From Bolinopsis microptera (Eukaryota; Ctenophora; Tentaculata; Lobata; Bolinopsidae): a stretch of 64,000 nt of DNA. The stretch's first letter is position 1. Each line of letters begins with the position of its first letter. A program made the translations under genes and the position numbers. The notes beneath the pieces were generated by a model. It saw only the letters and a program-made list of their open reading frames with translations, searched no databases and was not told the DNA's origin. The DNA is taken from the NCBI RefSeq assembly GCF_026151205.1, contig NC_087084.1, positions 8,357,394 through 8,421,393 of the forward strand, given 5' to 3'. This document shows positions 39,436-49,704 of the stretch, in pieces.

Positions 39436-40008
39436 TTTGCGTCAAAGCGCAATGTCCAGGGCCCGGTGTCACGGGGCCTTAAGGTCTATTTTAAAATTCT
39501 GAGAGACCAGAAGTTTCTAAATGGTCCTTAGAACATATCCTGAAAGTTTCAAGGTGATTGCTCAAAAAATGTAGGAGAAGATAGATTTTTAGACTCGATT
39601 TTCAGGGCGTGCGATTGAAATCGCTCGCGCAATACAATTACACATGAGCGCTACCCTTTGACCGGCAATAATTTCGGCTAGGAACAAAATTTTTCCATGG
39701 GACCAAAAACATCTGGTAGATATCACTCCCCTCTATCAGAAACAACTATAAAATCAATTTCGAGAGAAGACCCCCCCTGCCCCCTTAATATAATACAGGG
39801 TGTCCCAAAAAAAGCTTCTCACGTCATTTAGTAATTTATTTAAATGCTCCAAGATCCGTGTTTAATTTTCCATCAGAAACCAGTTTATTTGGCCCATTCT
39901 TGCTTTCCTAGAATGGGTACTAATTGGATTTAATACATAAAAACGTTTATGAATGACTGAAGACCACATTCTGATAATTCCTAGAATTCTTAAATGATAT
40001 TTTCACAG

Positions 40009-40092
40009 TGGATCCTAAAAAGAAAAGTGAACTCACCAATTCAGCTCTTGTAGATAGCATCTTCCCATCTGTCCCGTCTTTCAATGATTTTG
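40009..40092 (+). CDS. Exon of RRM-protein gene after the island intron
   Basis: Acceptor ttttcacag; 84 nt, phase 1 to 1 if the GTTGGT donor at 40093 is used. The stronger-looking GTAAGA at 40097 would run into a stop after splicing to the next exon. It encodes DPKKKSELTNSALVDSIF. The phase fits the donor at 26755, making the intervening intron 13.25 kb. Confidence 0.5.
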
Positions 40093-40237
40093 GTTGGTAA
40101 GACATTACTTTCTGTGGTCATTTTTTTCAGCAACAGAAAATAATATATATTATATAATAATATATTAATGAAGTATAGTACTAGCAAACAGTGATTGTAT
40201 GTTCAGCCTTTTTGAGTTACACACTTTTAAATCACAG

Positions 40238-40372
40238 ATCAAACGAAAAATAAAAGTTCAACTGACAACATCTCTGGCCTTGATATTGCGCCTTCTACTG
40301 ATGCTGTTCCTCAAAGTTCTTATCCACAAGCACACAACGATAAACCTACATTATCATCAGCTAATAATTCAG
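40238..40372 (+). CDS. Exon of RRM-protein gene
   Basis: Acceptor aatcacag, donor GTATCT, 135 nt, phase 1 to 1. It encodes a Ser/Asn-rich linker (TKNKSSTDNISGLDIAPS). The longer hydrophobic frame overlapping it is a shadow. Confidence 0.55.
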
Positions 40373-40487
40373 GTATCTTAAATAATTTGACATAATTGTT
40401 GATTATTGTTGAGTTGTCGCTGAGATTTTCGATCGTGTATTGTGATTTTAGCAATCTAATCCAACCTTAAATATTTCAAATATTTAG

Positions 40488-41449
40488 GAGGAACAACAGC
40501 CACTAAATCCCCCTTGTCAACACCAATGGCTTTGGAAACCTCAAAGAAACAATTTAACCCTGTTTCTGAACGAGATTTTGGTCTGCAACTACGCTGTGGA
40601 AACTACTATACTGTTGGTACTGATATTCCATCAAATCCTGAAGAAAAAGCTGTAATTATAACCAATCTACGGTACGATTTCAACCACCAACAATCACTGA
40701 TGAATGTAGTTAAAAAGTTCGGTCCAGTAGAGAAATTACATTATCGTTTTATGAAAATGAGGCACATAGCTTTGGTGGAATACAAAGATCATAAAAGTGC
40801 GTTGAGATTTATGATGGCCCCTGGCAACCTCTCCATAAAGCAGCCAAGCACCCGAAAATTCTGGCGACTGATTTTACCAGTACCAGATAATGATGCTGGT
40901 TTCGCTGCTGTTCAAGCTCATTTGACACAGCCCCCAGCTCAAGCAAGGGTCTCAGTAAAAAGAAACAATTTGACACAGCCTCCAGCTTTGACACAGCCCC
41001 AAATTCCATCCAGGGGCTTAGTGAAAAGAAACAATGTTCCCAGGACAATTCCTTCCACTTCTAGCACAAAGTCACAAATGCAAGGGAGTCATAACAATTT
41101 TGAGATGCATGTTCCTGCAGTTGTTCCAAGTCTTGAGGAAACTGGATCCAGAAACTCAACTGCTAGGACTCTGTCATTTGCTCCAAAAAGAAAACCAATG
41201 CTTAAACTAAGCTCTAAACCTAAAAGTTTTGATCCAGTCAGTACCAATGATATAGAAATAATTGATTTAGAGGCAGTCAGCCAAGATTCAGTTCATGATG
41301 AATACGTCATTGTGATAAAACCAATTGTAATAATCGACGATGAAACAGTTCATCCGATGAAAAAATCCGACGAAGCTAGTGCAGAGAAGAAAAAGGAGGA
41401 GCAACATCTATCAGCACAGCTTCTTTACATTCTATGGAGACTGGATTAG
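40488..41449 (+). CDS. Exon of RRM-protein gene: first RRM-like domain
   Basis: Acceptor tatttag, entered in phase 1. An RRM-like fold lies about 45-125 codons in (AVIITNLRYDFN as the first strand, KKFGPVEKLHYRF, ALVEYKDHKSALRFMM, then FWRLILP), followed by Pro/Gln-rich repeats (LTQPPA, VKRNN). The frame ends at 41449, and the next coding frame opens near 41395, so a short intron or a one-base frame change lies between. No canonical splice pair was found. Confidence 0.6.
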
Positions 41450-43002
41450 GTGTCATCACAGTTGTTTCACAGCATGACGCAATAAATGTTGACACTTGCA
41501 CTGGTGCTTCACAGCTTAAAATGAATGTTAACACAGTTGCTTCACAGCATGTAATGAATGTTAACACTGGTACATCACAACACATGGATGTCACCACGCC
41601 CTTTTTCACACCAGCAGGATTAAGACTTATACCCCACAGCTTCAAGATACTGCCTCCCCCAAATAGTGGTATGGAATATATTATAACAGGATCATTAAGA
41701 CCTACTGTGGGATTGCATAGAAATCTTGTATTACGAGGTATTCCTTATGAGTTAAACATAGAGTCAAATCTAAGATTGCTTACTTCATTTGGTCAATGCA
41801 AGATAATCCCACGATATTTGGGCCTTCGGACAACTGCCTATGTGATGTACTGCAATAATATTGATCCTATCAACTGCTTTAATGGAGCTTATAAAGTATT
41901 GAATCTTGAGTATCTCAAAGTATTTTGGATGGATAAGCTTCCTCTTCCTGATCCCACTTCTCGGACCTGTATTAATGAAGATACTGATGGAGTCGAATTG
42001 GAGTGTGCTCCAGGTGATCTACAAACAAGGAAGATACAGTTCAAAGCTCTCAGACAAAAAATTCTTGCCTATAAAACACATAGAAAGGAACATGCCAGAG
42101 AGAAAATTGACAAGAGTTTCCGTTGGAAACCTTCTGGTATCGTTAAAGCTAAACTTATGATGAAGAGTCAGACGCTTATGTCAAATAACATCAACATTCA
42201 GAAAGTGTTACTCACCCGGCTGGAGTCATGTAAGAACGCTAATACTAGAGAGCGCCTGATGGCCATGCTGAAGAAGCTTGAAAAGACTCATCTTGATCTT
42301 GTAACTACAGTCAATTTTAATGTTCTGAATACTACATCTGAGCCTGGTGACCTGTCAGTAGAACAACCACCACAGCTAGGACCGCAACCAGAACCACAGC
42401 CTGTTCCAACCCCATCTCAACTGCCAGTTCCCACTTCTTCAAATCCCATTCCCAGAAACATAAAGATAGTCAACTTTTCTGATCAAAATGTCCTGCAAAA
42501 CCATTTCATTAAGTTTGGAAAATGCACTGTGGTCAGCTATGTTGTGAATAATTCGAATTTTATTCTTTGTAAGTTTGAGGAAAGTAAAGAAGCAGTCTTA
42601 GCCTTTGAAAAAGGACGAGAATTGGTTTGGTACGAGTGGGGAAATAAAAAAGATATGACCCTGGATCTGGAATGGGGTGATGAACAGACAGTAGAATCAC
42701 AACCTGTTCCAACCCAATCTAAACCAAATGATTTCGTTCCTTCAAACCCCTATCCCAAAAACATAAAAATAGTAAACTTTTCTGATCAAGATGTCCTGCA
42801 AAACCATTTCCATAAGTTTGGAAAATGTACTGTGGTCAGCTATGTGGTAGAAAAATCGACGGTGATTCTGTGTAAGTTTGACAAGAGGAAAGAAGCAGTC
42901 TTAGCTTTTATAAGAGGACGTGAAATGGTTTGGTCGGAGTGGGGGAATAAAAAAGAGATGACCCTTGAACTGGAATGGGATTTAAGTGCACCTGTTGAAT
43001 GA
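41395..43002 (+). CDS. RBM26/27-like part: RRM, coiled coil, two more RRM-like repeats
   Basis: From the ATG at 41434 it gives 522 residues. An RRM-like domain at about 92-170 (RNLVLRGIPYEL, LTSFGQCKI, VLNLEYLKVFW) precedes a basic coiled coil at about 240-300 (QKVLLTRLESCKN, RERLMAMLKKLEKTHLDL). Two tandem RRM-like repeats of about 75 residues follow (IKIVNFSDQNVLQNHFIKFG and IKIVNFSDQDVLQNHFHKFG). Order and wording of the coil and final RRM resemble RBM26/RBM27 (fly swm), nuclear RNA-exosome adaptor proteins. Human proteins have one C-terminal RRM, so the duplication is odd. Missing here are the C3H1 finger and PWI-like domain; it may be a diverged paralogue. Confidence 0.65.
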   Translation, partial: GGATSISTASLHSMETGLGVITVVSQHDAINVDTCTGASQLKMNVNTVASQHVMNVNTGTSQHMDVTTPFFTPAGLRLIPHSFKILPPPNSGMEYIITGSLRPTVGLHRNLVLRGIPYELNIESNLRLLTSFGQCKIIPRYLGLRTTAYVMYCNNIDPINCFNGAYKVLNLEYLKVFWMDKLPLPDPTSRTCINEDTDGVELECAPGDLQTRKIQFKALRQKILAYKTHRKEHAREKIDKSFRWKPSGIVKAKLMMKSQTLMSNNINIQKVLLTRLESCKNANTRERLMAMLKKLEKTHLDLVTTVNFNVLNTTSEPGDLSVEQPPQLGPQPEPQPVPTPSQLPVPTSSNPIPRNIKIVNFSDQNVLQNHFIKFGKCTVVSYVVNNSNFILCKFEESKEAVLAFEKGRELVWYEWGNKKDMTLDLEWGDEQTVESQPVPTQSKPNDFVPSNPYPKNIKIVNFSDQDVLQNHFHKFGKCTVVSYVVEKSTVILCKFDKRKEAVLAFIRGREMVWSEWGNKKEMTLELEWDLSAPVE

Positions 43003-44152
43003 ATATTCCATTGAACAATGAACAGTCTAGTTTGGAAGAGACTGTCAGTGATTCTAGCAAATGAACTGTAAGACTAGAATTTGTTGTAATCGATTTGTTT
43101 TTGAATTTTATTATAGTGTTTTTAAATGTAATGATTTATCATAGAACAATTATGGAAATTACAATTATTGCGTGCACTATTAAATTATTTAATAAAATGT
43201 TTACCATCCTTCTTCTAAAAAATGCAGGTAACAGAAATAACCTAGTTTATCTAATTATTGTAGATATAATTATGCACGGAAATATTTTGATTTACCTTAG
43301 TTTTCAATTAAACGCTAAGTTCAAATTAGCATCCATGTATCCATGGCTACTACTTCCTCGTTATTTAGTTATTTGTTTGAAATGTTTAAAACATTTTTTT
43401 CTTATATTGCCGTTTTAATGTAATCAAATTTCTACTTTTGTTTGAGATGTGCGTACAAATCTCATTGAAGCCTGTTGGCGCCATTGATTGGGATTTTAGG
43501 GCTTCTTGCTCGAACTTGTGTTATTCATTAGAATACAAAGTGATCGTTTTATAATATCAGCCGTTTATAACATAACAACATAGCAACAACATAGTAACAA
43601 CATAGTAACAACATAGTAACAACATAGTAACAACATAGTAACACCATAGTAACAACATAGCAACGGATAAAATATGCAAACATGAACAACATTAATTGGT
43701 TCCTTTTTCTGGGAACAATCTTTCATCAAATATTGAGAGCGATAATATTCTCTCTATGAGGGAATTACTTGGTTCTTTCACTTTCAGTAAAAATAGAATT
43801 GCGTTGTTGACTTAAAAATTGTTCCTTTAGGTGATGGCAAGATCTCTTTTTCCGTAGCACGATAGTTCGCTCATTTAAACCGAATGTTTCCCTCACAACC
43901 CTCCAGCTTAGGCGGGAAACGCACCACTCTTTTACATTCCAGGTAAGTAACCAGTAACCATGGTTACCAGGACACAAGGTACCATCTGTATTATACAGTA
44001 AATAATATGGTGAATTTTAAAACTTAACAGTGTATACTGCTTTTTGTCATTATCGTAGACGTTACGATCTTTACTACGCTACACGCCATGACCAGTATCA
44101 TCAGCTGCTGCACTCTCATTTGAATTTATAACTCACCATTTTTCCATTTCAG
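43003..44152. other. Intergenic between the RRM gene and the zinc-finger gene
   Basis: AT-rich. It contains the 3' UTR of the RRM gene, an 11-bp minisatellite (43571-43665) and probably the promoter and 5' UTR of the zinc-finger gene. No further coding sequence was seen. Confidence 0.4.
43571..43665 (+). repeat. 11-bp minisatellite (ACATAGTAACA)
   Basis: About nine near-perfect tandem copies, with single changes at both edges. Confidence 0.95.
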
Positions 44153-44159
44153 ACCGAAC

Positions 44160-44197
44160 ATGGGTGCTTTCCCTGCGTCCTCCTCAACGAATCATAT
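44160..44197 (+). CDS. Zinc-finger SR-like gene, exon 1 (start codon)
   Basis: An acceptor at 44152 is followed by 5' UTR and the ATG at 44160 (MGAFPASSSTNH); the exon ends at a GTAAGT donor with two bases carried. Joining to exon 2 keeps one frame, which supports this start. An upstream non-coding exon is implied by the acceptor. Confidence 0.65.
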
Positions 44198-44405
44198 GTA
44201 AGTAAATGTATATATCCATGTAAATAATATTGATTGCAGGTTTTTGCTTTATTGGCTTCTTGGTAACCACTTTGTTCTTGATTTTGAATTGTTGTACTAG
44301 TGCACGGATGGGCTAGCTTAAGTTGAGCAAGAACATCCCCATTACAAAATTCTCCTATAACTACAATATCCTTTCCATTCTACTCTACATTTATATTATT
44401 TTCAG

Positions 44406-44532
44406 CGTATCGAGGAACTCTATAGACTCACTAAACCAAGCCATAGCTTCTAGAACACTTCCTAAACCGGGCCACCCCCTTCCCAACAAGATAACTCTCA
44501 ACCTAGAACCTTATGAACGTCCAAATTCTCAT
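44406..44532 (+). CDS. Zinc-finger SR-like gene, exon 2
   Basis: 127 nt between ttttcag and GTAAGT. Encodes SRNSIDSLNQAIASRTLPKP and KITLNLEPYER. Phase 2 in, phase 0 out. Confidence 0.7.
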
Positions 44533-44688
44533 GTAAGTCAGGTTGACTGTGCTTCATTCAAAATTCTTCTCATTTTAATAACTGTCTCAATTATTGGCTA
44601 CGAAGTTTTAAGATTCGAGCACTTGCAAAAATGCGAGTTGAGAATGCTGTTCTGTCAAACTCCATCCTTTAATCAATAGACTTTACAG

Positions 44689-45169
44689 GCCCAGGGATAT
44701 CAAGAGCCCCAAAATTACAACAATCCTCGAGAACGAAAGTACATCCACAACCCTGAACAGCATATGAAAGGTGACAGTGGACAGTTCAGTCAGAGGGATG
44801 TTCCCTTCAGCGCATCCCAGTTCTCCCCCCAACACCAACCCCAACACCAACAAATGTCATCCCAGCAACAAAACATACCAAACCAACACACCCCCTCCCA
44901 GTTTAACTATCAGTCCTCACCACATGATCAGTCCTCTATGCAGCAGTCTCAAGGCAATGGACATTATTCTTCTCAAGGACAGATGGGACATAGTGGACAT
45001 CAGATGGTACCAGGTGGACACCAGATGGTACCAGGTGGACATCAGATGGTACCAGGTGGACATCAGATGGTACCAGGTGGTGGTCAGAATCGGGCTGGGT
45101 ACCCATGCCATCAGCGGGATTTGAATAACTCTGAGGAATTTGATGGGGATCCTTTCGATGAAACCCCAG
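44689..45169 (+). CDS. Zinc-finger SR-like gene, exon 3 (Gln/His-rich)
   Basis: Encodes a charged start (NYNNPRERKYIHN), then a Gln/Ser/His-rich low-complexity region and four GHQMVPG heptapeptides (44994-45080). The donor is GTTGGT, weak but in phase with the next exon. The region is likely disordered. Confidence 0.7.
44994..45080 (+). repeat. 21-bp coding tandem repeat (GHQMVPG x4)
   Basis: Four near-identical units of GGACATCAGATGGTACCAGG plus T; in frame with the zinc-finger gene. Confidence 0.95.
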
Positions 45170-45287
45170 GTTGGTTTAAGTGTCACGGGTTAGCTTATTA
45201 GTCGTTTTACTTCTATGATTTTATGTTTGTAAATTGTACTTCGATTCATTCTCCTTTAATCTGATTTTTGAAAACCAATTTTTTCAG

Positions 45288-45897
45288 TTCAAGAGCCGGT
45301 CCAATACTACGAAGAAGAAATGTCCTCAAACATTGCCCCCACCTACAACCCGGGATACGTGGTAAAAGAACCCGCCCCCTTCCAATCATTCGTTAACGAG
45401 CAATTGGAGAGCTCCAGTCATCACAGTGATCACCACAGCAGGGACCGACCCAGAGAAGAACACCACACCTCCGCAGAGAGAAGATTCCACGAAGAGAGGG
45501 TAGGTCAGCACGTGTTGGTGCCCCCGATGGTGCCTGATCATAATAGTAGGAGCGGACATCATGAGAGCCGAAGTGGACATCATCATGATAGCAGACATCC
45601 TGAGGGTAGACATTCCGAGACCAGACATTCCGAGACCAGACATACTGAGGAGAGGCAACACGGACACCAACAAGAGGAGAAACGTCATCACCAGGACAGA
45701 CATTCTGACGACAGAGCCCATCGGAGAGGAGCTGAAGAGAGAGGTCGTCATGGTCATCACTCGGAGGAGAGAGGTCGTCATGGTCATTCCAGTCGGTATC
45801 CAGAGGAGGGAGAGAGGAGTAGGAATGAAAGGTCACGTGGTGGGCACGTTTATCAGGACTCAGTTCAGACTATGAGGGGACTTTCCCCAGCTCACAG
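45288..45897 (+). CDS. Zinc-finger SR-like gene, exon 4 (His/Arg/Glu-rich)
   Basis: 610 nt. Encodes a mixed-charge region dominated by RHSETRHSE-like and EERGRHGH repeats, typical of disordered nuclear-speckle proteins. Acceptor ttttttcag, donor GTATTT; one base is carried in and two out. Confidence 0.7.
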
Positions 45898-46081
45898 GTA
45901 TTTATGTTTTTATGTTATTTATGTTATTTGAGTATATCTAGCTCTAAAGCACGAGCATTGATCCTTTAATGATTGAACTGATTCACATTAGTTTCATCTC
46001 ATAGTGATTATTATAATATAATAGTATAATATTGTGATTGATTTATATATCTCTGAATCTAACTTTTTAACACCCCGACAG

Positions 46082-46217
46082 CGCCACCGCCTCACCCAGC
46101 ACAGCAGCAGTTCAGAACATCCTGAGCTCTATGAAGGGTCTGGGAGGCTTAACCAATCCCCTGCTCAACAAACCTAATACTTCAGAGGAATCCGAGATTG
46201 GGGCCAGCAATCTTCAG
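46082..46217 (+). CDS. Zinc-finger SR-like gene, exon 5
   Basis: 136 nt; encodes AVQNILSSMKGLGGLTN and a Ser/Glu segment. Phase 2 in, 0 out. Confidence 0.65.
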
Positions 46218-46331
46218 GTTTTTTATTTGTCAGTTTTCTATCGGTATCACAATTTTAGATATGTTGGGATGTTCAGATTTTCAATTACGTTTCTAAATGA
46301 ATCAAGCTGAGCTTAAATAAAAACATTCCAG

Positions 46332-46522
46332 GTATCTGAACTATTAAGGAACCACATCCGTGAGGTAGCTAAACAGTTGATAGAAGAGAACGGACTGTCA
46401 GGGAGTTTGGACCTGGTGGGTAAGACTGATCAGAATAATAAGAGTGTCAGTCCACTAAAGATAACAACTTCTATGAAACGGAGTGATTCCAAAAAGAGGT
46501 CAAGGTCTATATCTCCTAGAAA
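46332..46522 (+). CDS. Zinc-finger SR-like gene, exon 6
   Basis: 191 nt; encodes a helix (VSELLRNHIREVAKQLIEE) then a basic SR segment (KRSDSKKRSRSISPRK). GTAAGT donor with two bases carried. Confidence 0.7.
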
Positions 46523-46739
46523 GTAAGTTTGATCAAATGTAGTGTTTCGTATTCCCTTTTTTCGGATATTATTATTATGGTAGTTTGCCATGTTTTGGGA
46601 TATCGGTGTATGTTTATTGCGTATGATTGATTCTTGTGACCTGTATGTGTGTACTATAGAGTGTAACTCTAATAATTGAAATATTATATAATACTCCCTG
46701 GAATTTTAGATGTAATAACATAATATGCCATTTTATCAG

Positions 46740-47083
46740 AAGAAGCTCCAGAAGATCTCACTCCAAAGAACGACGCAGTTCCCGACACAGAAGCCGCCGC
46801 CAACGCAGTCGCAGTCGAGACCGTGACAGCAGACGAGACAAAAAACCAGACCTGGACAACGACACAATCAAGAGAATAATGACAAACAAGTACCCTAAGC
46901 TAGCAGCTACTTTGAAAGCAGGGGAGAGGCTGGTGGAGGAACACCACAGCTCTCCGATTGAGACCATGCTTACACAGCAGCATGGTCAGATTCCTGTTTC
47001 CATTCCTACAGGTGCACTGCCTCCCCCCACAGGGGCGTTTCCTCCTCCTGCTGGGGCCTTGCCTCCTCCTCCTCTACTTAATT
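46740..47083 (+). CDS. Zinc-finger SR-like gene, exon 7 (RS domain)
   Basis: 344 nt; begins with an Arg/Ser dipeptide region (RRSSRRSHSKERRSSRHRS), followed by KRIMTNKYPKLAATLKAGE and a Pro-rich tail (PPPTGAFPPP). RS domains target proteins to splicing and RNA-processing assemblies. Confidence 0.7.
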
Positions 47084-47331
47084 GTGAGTTGGAAATACTG
47101 GTCTTAGTGATTGTGGCCAAATCATCGAAAGGAGAATTGGTTTTTTACCTGGTTAACAGTCTTTTAAATACATTAGTTACAATATATTTTTGATTGAACT
47201 TGAAAGGTTATACAAATTCATTAGTCATATTGACTGTAAACTGGATTTGTTGATACGAATAGAATTTCTTCTGAATTACTATAATCAATCTAATGTCAAT
47301 GATTTCGATCTAAAAAACCACATTTCACCAG

Positions 47332-47462
47332 ATGGAGGCGTTCCAACCACAATGTACCAACAGTACGCCTCTTTCCCCGGACTTCCCCGTCAGTTTAACA
47401 TGCCACCTGTATCCAGTAGCGGAGTAGTGTCTGGGTATAATCCCATGCTGACTTCTGGAGGG
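47332..47462 (+). CDS. Zinc-finger SR-like gene, exon 8
   Basis: 131 nt; encodes GGVPTTMYQQYASFPGLPRQ and a Gly/Ser stretch. The donor GTAGGT leaves phase 0. Confidence 0.6.
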
Positions 47463-47650
47463 GTAGGTGGATTTATTGAGGTGTTTTGAAAACTGAGTCG
47501 GTGTGAGTTGTCAATTGTTTGATAACATTGGATATCCGGTTTCCCGTTTCTGATATACCATTTAATTAAGGTTGTGTTTTTGGGATATTTCGAGAAAATA
47601 TGTTCCCCTTTTTTCTTGTTTAATATGTTTAGACCACTTACTGAGCCCTA

Positions 47651-47804
47651 TTCCCGCCAGATGTTACCCCTGCCCTCAGCAACGGCTCCTGAACCTCCGA
47701 AACTAATGACTGGCCCGATGCCAAACAGGGAGAAGAGAGTGGGTGTTGATCAGGGCAATCTTCTCAGATGTACGCCCTGCAACCTGAACTTCAAAACTAA
47801 GAAG
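47651..47804 (+). CDS. Zinc-finger SR-like gene, exon 9 (first half of zinc finger)
   Basis: Encodes PYSRQMLPLPSATAPEPPKL and then NLLRCTPCNLNFKTKK, the CX2C half of a U1/matrin-type C2H2 finger. The acceptor is uncertain: ttactgag at 47650 keeps phase 0, while the better-looking tttag at 47632 would break the frame. The donor at 47805 is in phase 0 with two different downstream exons. Confidence 0.6.
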
Positions 47805-48678
47805 GTTTGGTGTTTTTAAATGTTCTATATTGTTATCTACATTTATTATTATCGTTGTCTTGATGTTGTTATTGTGATTTTTGTTTTGATATTCTTTTAT
47901 TTGATAGAAATCAAGGGTTGTTTTTTATGAATTTGCTATTTTTTGATGATGATTTGTTTGGTTCTTTAAAATATATAAATTGAGGCTGTAAAACATTTAT
48001 TTTTGGCTTTTGCTGTCATTTAAAAAAAATCATCATACTGTGTACGGACTTTTGACTACATTTACGTTATTTTTTGTTGTTACTTTGCTGTTTGACCTAT
48101 ACTAATAATAATGGTCGCAAATTGATAAATTTTTCTTCTTATAATTTTCATTTAGTTTCTGTACATTTTTAAATTGTTGTTCTATTAAATTATTTATCAT
48201 TTAATAACAAAATATTGAAAACTTTTTTAACTACACATTTTCAAGTTTTAAATTTCTTAACGTTAGTCATACTATTTTAGTTTAAGTCCTCATCTCTATT
48301 TCATTAGTTTCGGTAGTTCCAATTTTTATTTTTGAATATCTGGTTTTTAAACGTTTTATAATTCTATTCTTTCGCTTTTCGATAGTCAAGTAAATGTTTT
48401 ATAACGATTAAATTAAATTAAAAATATCAATTTCAATTTAGATACAATTATATTTATTTTTGCGTTTTCATTACTTGACACATAGATCATAAATGGTTCG
48501 AGCCCCTGAAAAAAATGTCAATCACCTTTTTAATATCTTTAGCTGAGAATTGAGATTTTAAATCGATTTTTAATCGACATTTCGTAGTTATTTCTTAAAT
48601 CGTTGCTAAATAATTTAAGCTGCATTTATTTCCATTAAATGTATTGTTAGTTCTTAAAAGTCACCCCCAATGTTTCAG
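47805..48678. other. AT-rich intron before the alternative terminal exon
   Basis: No coding or repeat features; strongly T-rich. Confidence 0.5.
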
Positions 48679-49704
48679 GACGAACCCCAATCTGGTCCAC
48701 TAAGTCCTGTAGAAATAAGTATCACATCTCCGGCTCCAAAACCCATCCCCCAGCTTGTTTCCCCTCCAAAAGAAGATGTGGATAGGATCACCCAGCCGGG
48801 GCATGTCTGGGTACACACTATCTCTGGCATGCACGAGATCAAAGAGTCTGACCTGGAGGTTTTGGTCTCTCTAAGGGGTTTGGACCTGCAAGAAAACACG
48901 GCGGGAATAAAGCGGACCGTCGATATTCTGCAGTTTAAGTGGAGTTTTGAGGTGACGAGTTTGGCATCAGGATGGGAGGACATCTCAGAAAATGCTGATG
49001 AGAGTCTGGAAATGATTAAAAGTCTTCACAAGAAGACATGGGAGGATGGTAAAGCGTTTTTGAAGAAAAGAGGTTGTAATGAGCTGGTCACTCAGGTGCG
49101 TGAGAAAGAACTGTGGGACATACTCCAACTGATCGGTGACGACGTGAACGGAATCATCAACACCCTTCACAGCCACGGCAGACCTCTCCCTCCCCAGAAC
49201 CCTTCCTACAGATGGGCAATAGAAGATCAGCGCATTGCCATCCTCCAACACATCCTGCCATTACAAGACCTGGCATACCAAGTACCTCCTGACAAGTTCA
49301 AATACCTGGACAAATGGGGGGATGATCTTCAGAACATTCGTCATGAGATGCGGAAGAGCATTGATGTGGCACAAGCCCTGATCGGGAACAATTTCGAGGG
49401 AAGTACAACCTGGGAAGAGATACAGAAGCTTATTCAGGCATGCCTGGACACGCTCGATGCACTGAAAAACATGTGCTTTGAAGAGAGCTCTGCGTATATG
49501 AAGAAACAGAAGCTGCAAAAGGATTTGGTCAGCAGGAGGGTGCAGATCGGGAATTGTTTCAATCAGACCAGGACTGATTTGGTGCATTTTAAGGAGTTTG
49601 CTAAGGAGAAGATGTCGGAAGCTGCTCCTTTTATCCACCTTCATTTGTTGGAGTTCAGGAGGCAGAAACTGATTGATCTAGTTCAGAATATTGCGTCGCT
49701 TTAA
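48679..49704 (+). CDS. Alternative terminal exon A of the zinc-finger gene (or a separate gene)
   Basis: Acceptor aatgtttcag, phase 0, 341 codons to a TAA. It encodes a Pro-rich start (PQSGPLSPVEISITSPAPKP) and a long helical protein with WSFEVTSLASGWEDI, LWDILQLIGDDVNGII and a basic C-terminus (HLLEFRRQKLIDLVQ). No known domain was recognised. If spliced from exon 9, the zinc finger is left with only its two cysteines. It has no upstream stop-free ATG of its own other than ATG at 48670 in the acceptor region, so an independent gene start is also possible. Confidence 0.6.
   Translation, partial: DEPQSGPLSPVEISITSPAPKPIPQLVSPPKEDVDRITQPGHVWVHTISGMHEIKESDLEVLVSLRGLDLQENTAGIKRTVDILQFKWSFEVTSLASGWEDISENADESLEMIKSLHKKTWEDGKAFLKKRGCNELVTQVREKELWDILQLIGDDVNGIINTLHSHGRPLPPQNPSYRWAIEDQRIAILQHILPLQDLAYQVPPDKFKYLDKWGDDLQNIRHEMRKSIDVAQALIGNNFEGSTTWEEIQKLIQACLDTLDALKNMCFEESSAYMKKQKLQKDLVSRRVQIGNCFNQTRTDLVHFKEFAKEKMSEAAPFIHLHLLEFRRQKLIDLVQNIASL

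Larger units (their letters stand above)
26844..39783. mobile_element. 12.9-kb repeat island with inverted G-rich termini inside an intron
   Basis: The left end GGGGGCAGGGGGGGTCTT (26844) and the right end (its reverse complement up to 39783) are followed inward by about 130 bp of matching inverted sequence (tgatatctaccagatgtttt, tccatggaaaaattttgttc) and then further related blocks to about 27300 and 39300. The right flank is TTAA and the left is TTGA. The interior holds unrelated repeats and a LINE. It may be one large TTAA-type element colonised by others, or two independent inverted copies. Confidence 0.55.

Noticed and set aside
39790-39860. Terminus of another transposon (acagggtgtcccaaaaa)
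   Set aside because: The string resembles ends of some DNA transposons, but no matching second end was found within reach, so no element was called.
40199-40381. Hydrophobic small protein on the plus strand
   Set aside because: It overlaps, in another frame, a Ser-rich exon that fits both splice sites and the phase series; the frame also runs through the acceptor.
43765-43977. Minus-strand 70-residue ORF before the zinc-finger gene
   Set aside because: No domain, no conserved motif and likely within the promoter or 5' UTR region of the plus-strand gene.
45386-45836. Minus-strand ORFs of 133 and 147 residues
   Set aside because: They are shadows of the His/Arg-rich exon 4, whose biased codons keep the antisense frames open.
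49261-49644. Minus-strand 127-residue ORF
   Set aside because: Antisense of terminal exon A; no domains and no splice signals of its own.
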